Of a stretch of 64,000 bases of DNA, positions 62,301-64,000 are shown piece by piece. Source of the stretch: Acridotheres tristis (taxonomy: Eukaryota; Chordata; Aves; Passeriformes; Sturnidae); NCBI GenBank assembly GCA_037013685.1, contig CM072888.1, forward strand, positions 8,661,034 through 8,725,033. The letters are read 5' to 3'. Made by a program: the position numbers and the translations under genes. How positions within the stretch are numbered: position 1 is the stretch's first letter; each line of letters begins with the position of its first letter. The notes beneath the pieces are model-generated. The model ran no database searches, was not told where the DNA came from, and worked only from the letters and a program-made list of their open reading frames with translations.

Positions 62301-64000
62301 ATGAATTTTACATGCTGCATGGAATGTGTTGATGCACACAGAGTCTTATCTGAAGACCACTCGAATCAATGGTAGAAACCTCCTGTGGTTATTTAGAGAC
62401 TAAAATCACACTTGTAACTTTGCAGATCCAAAACAAGAGCTAAAATTTGACCCGTGAAAAACACACACATTTTGGGAGGACTCTGATCGTGCCTCTCCTT
62501 AAGCAAGCTCCTTGCAAAAGCTGTGGGTGCTGCTGGCGGGCACACGGTTGCCAAACTCAGCCCCTTGCTTGCCAAGGCCAACAGCTTTAATTGTAATGCT
62601 GTTCAAGGCCTTTGGGACTGACTCTTCTGTGGGTATCACAAAATGTCTTGCAGATTTCAGGTGAATAATATTCTGTTGAATGAAAGCTTGAGTATATTTT
62701 CTGTCACAATTGTAGCAATTCAGTATCAATCTGGCAGCACCATTATGCTTAAAATTCTGTGCCCATTGCCATTAGCAGTCTGGTTTTTGAGAGTGGTTTG
62801 TAATTCAGCTATTTTAAACTGTACTAGGATGATTCTCAACTTACAATTTCTTGTTCTGGATGTACTTTGTTCGCAAAATATTGCATTTAAATCGTTTCAT
62901 TATCTTTCTAGGTTAGCAACTGAAATAAATAAATGTTTCAGGAAATACTGTTACTGGCTTTTTACTAAACAGTGCTTATTTAAAAAAGAAAGTTTATTCA
63001 TATTACATCGCCAACTCTGATAATCAAGAGAAATGAATCCAATACCCCTCGTGAAATTTGTCAATGTATTCTTTTATATTTATGCTACCATTTCAACAAT
63101 AGCTTCGCTTCATGGCAGGTTCCCAGATTTGGTCAGGAAGAGAAATATTTATATTCAGTCCAATAAGATTTTAAGGCAGTTCTTGCTTAAATACCTCTGT
63201 CTTCTTTGGTATTTTAGATTTGAATTTCCAGTTTCAGTTTCCATTCCCCAAATGTACCCCTTCCCATTACCAGTTTCCATTACTTGTCTTACACAAGTAG
63301 CCACATACATTTAACTAGCTACCATATTGAGTGAACAAATACTCACATTTCTCCTTCTGGAAAACATAGTCTTTACAAAATAATGCAAACAATCTAAAGT
63401 ATTGTATTTTAGAATCAAGGTAACCGTTGCTATCTTCCTTCACTCTAACCAAAGCAATAGTTAAGCAACACTGAAAGATAATAAATGCCATGCCAGGCAG
63501 TTCATGACCAGAGTGTCACCTCTTCCTTAGGAAGCAGTTTTCACCTTAACTGTTGTTCTGATCCTTTCCTATTGTTATAGAAGCCATTGGATAAATGTTA
63601 CCCACTACTGGGGAATTTCTACTTTGCCGTTTTTTGCTTTCAAAAGTAGTTTCTTTGTACATTCTCCTTCATAAACATATACTTGATCTTTGATTTTTCT
63701 GTTAGCTTACATAGACTCATTTCACATGGAAATTTGCAGAACCTTCATTCGAAATTCAGTGAGATTCTATGAGATTCTATGAAACAGGCTTCCAACTTTA
63801 TCAGTTTTCCATAAACCACAAGGGCAACTTAAGCAGGTACATAGCAGCATAGTTTCGATACGCTTCTTATTTCTAAATTTGGAATATCAATGGACAGGAC
63901 ATGCTACATACCATCCTACAAAGCAATTTTTTAAAAAGTATATATTTACATAGTGGCACACATGTATGTATTTATACAGACACATATACAGGGACATAAT
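59334..64000. other. AT-rich non-coding sequence to the window end
   Basis: No exon recognised. A tandem 13-mer AAAGAATCTAACT occurs twice at 59869-59894. A purine-rich segment with a (CAA)n patch lies at 62040-62190. The segment 62470-62640 is GC-richer and of high complexity. A 125-codon plus-strand frame at 62643-63020 is hydrophobic and unrecognised. GAGATTCTAT occurs twice in tandem at 63761-63780. Confidence 0.4.
59869..59894. repeat. 13-bp tandem duplication
   Basis: AAAGAATCTAACT is present twice, head to tail and perfect. It is likely a replication-slippage product. Confidence 0.85.

Noticed and set aside
62643..63020. 125-codon plus-strand frame starting with ATG
   Set aside because: Hydrophobic, C/L/F-rich and of no recognised family. 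Length is within chance expectation for 64 kb in six frames, and no promoter or splice context was seen.
63750..63785. Tandem GAGATTCTAT resembling a CR1 tail
   Set aside because: No CR1 3' UTR sequence precedes it, and two 10-bp units alone are not enough to call an element.

Overview
The window looks like AT-rich, non-coding vertebrate DNA, most likely avian. The strongest evidence is a set of seven fragments of the CR1 LINE retrotransposon. They carry the CR1 3' end made of ATTCTRTG-type octamers (CATAGAAT on the opposite strand), and several translate to the C-terminus of the CR1 reverse-transcriptase ORF. No Alu-, B1- or L1-type repeats were recognised. CR1 with this tail also occurs in crocodilians and turtles, so bird is the best guess rather than a certainty. 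Nothing suggests a bacterial, plasmid or viral genome: there is no dense coding, no operon, no ribosome-binding-site pattern and no tRNA, rRNA or CRISPR array.

No protein-coding gene was recognised in the 64 kb. The longest open frames are low-complexity translations of a microsatellite, CR1 remnants, or unrecognised frames of about 100-130 codons, which are expected by chance in a sequence of this size. The window is best read as part of an intergenic gene desert or a very long intron. It could contain regulatory elements, but conservation cannot be assessed from one sequence.

Layout: 1-3.6 kb holds two CR1 fragments (970-1103, 3387-3590) and a compact candidate regulatory block (2660-2815). 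6-9 kb has an AT pentanucleotide tract, a pyrimidine-rich tract and T runs. 11.8-13.3 kb is the most repeat-dense part: a plus-strand CR1, two tight hairpins, an (AAAC)n tract, a GC-richer stretch and a second plus-strand CR1 whose terminal repeat became a 15-bp tandem duplication. 14.6-15.1 kb is a striking composite polypurine microsatellite (AAAGGAAAG, then GGAA, then GAAA) with 467 uninterrupted purines. 15.8-31 kb is mostly unique sequence with a 32-nt A run, a short CR1 end, GA-rich tracts and an AT hairpin. 33.1-33.4 kb and 51.0-51.5 kb hold the two longest minus-strand CR1 copies. The second keeps a 112-codon open frame matching the end of CR1 ORF2. 52.0 kb has a compound TTA/TCA/TCG trinucleotide tract. 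The final 12 kb is AT-rich unique sequence.

I found no evidence for a previously undescribed gene system. The most worthwhile leads are the polypurine tract, the double hairpin beside the (AAAC)n tract, the divergent paired SOX-like site near 25.5 kb, and a few motif-dense blocks to test for cross-species conservation.
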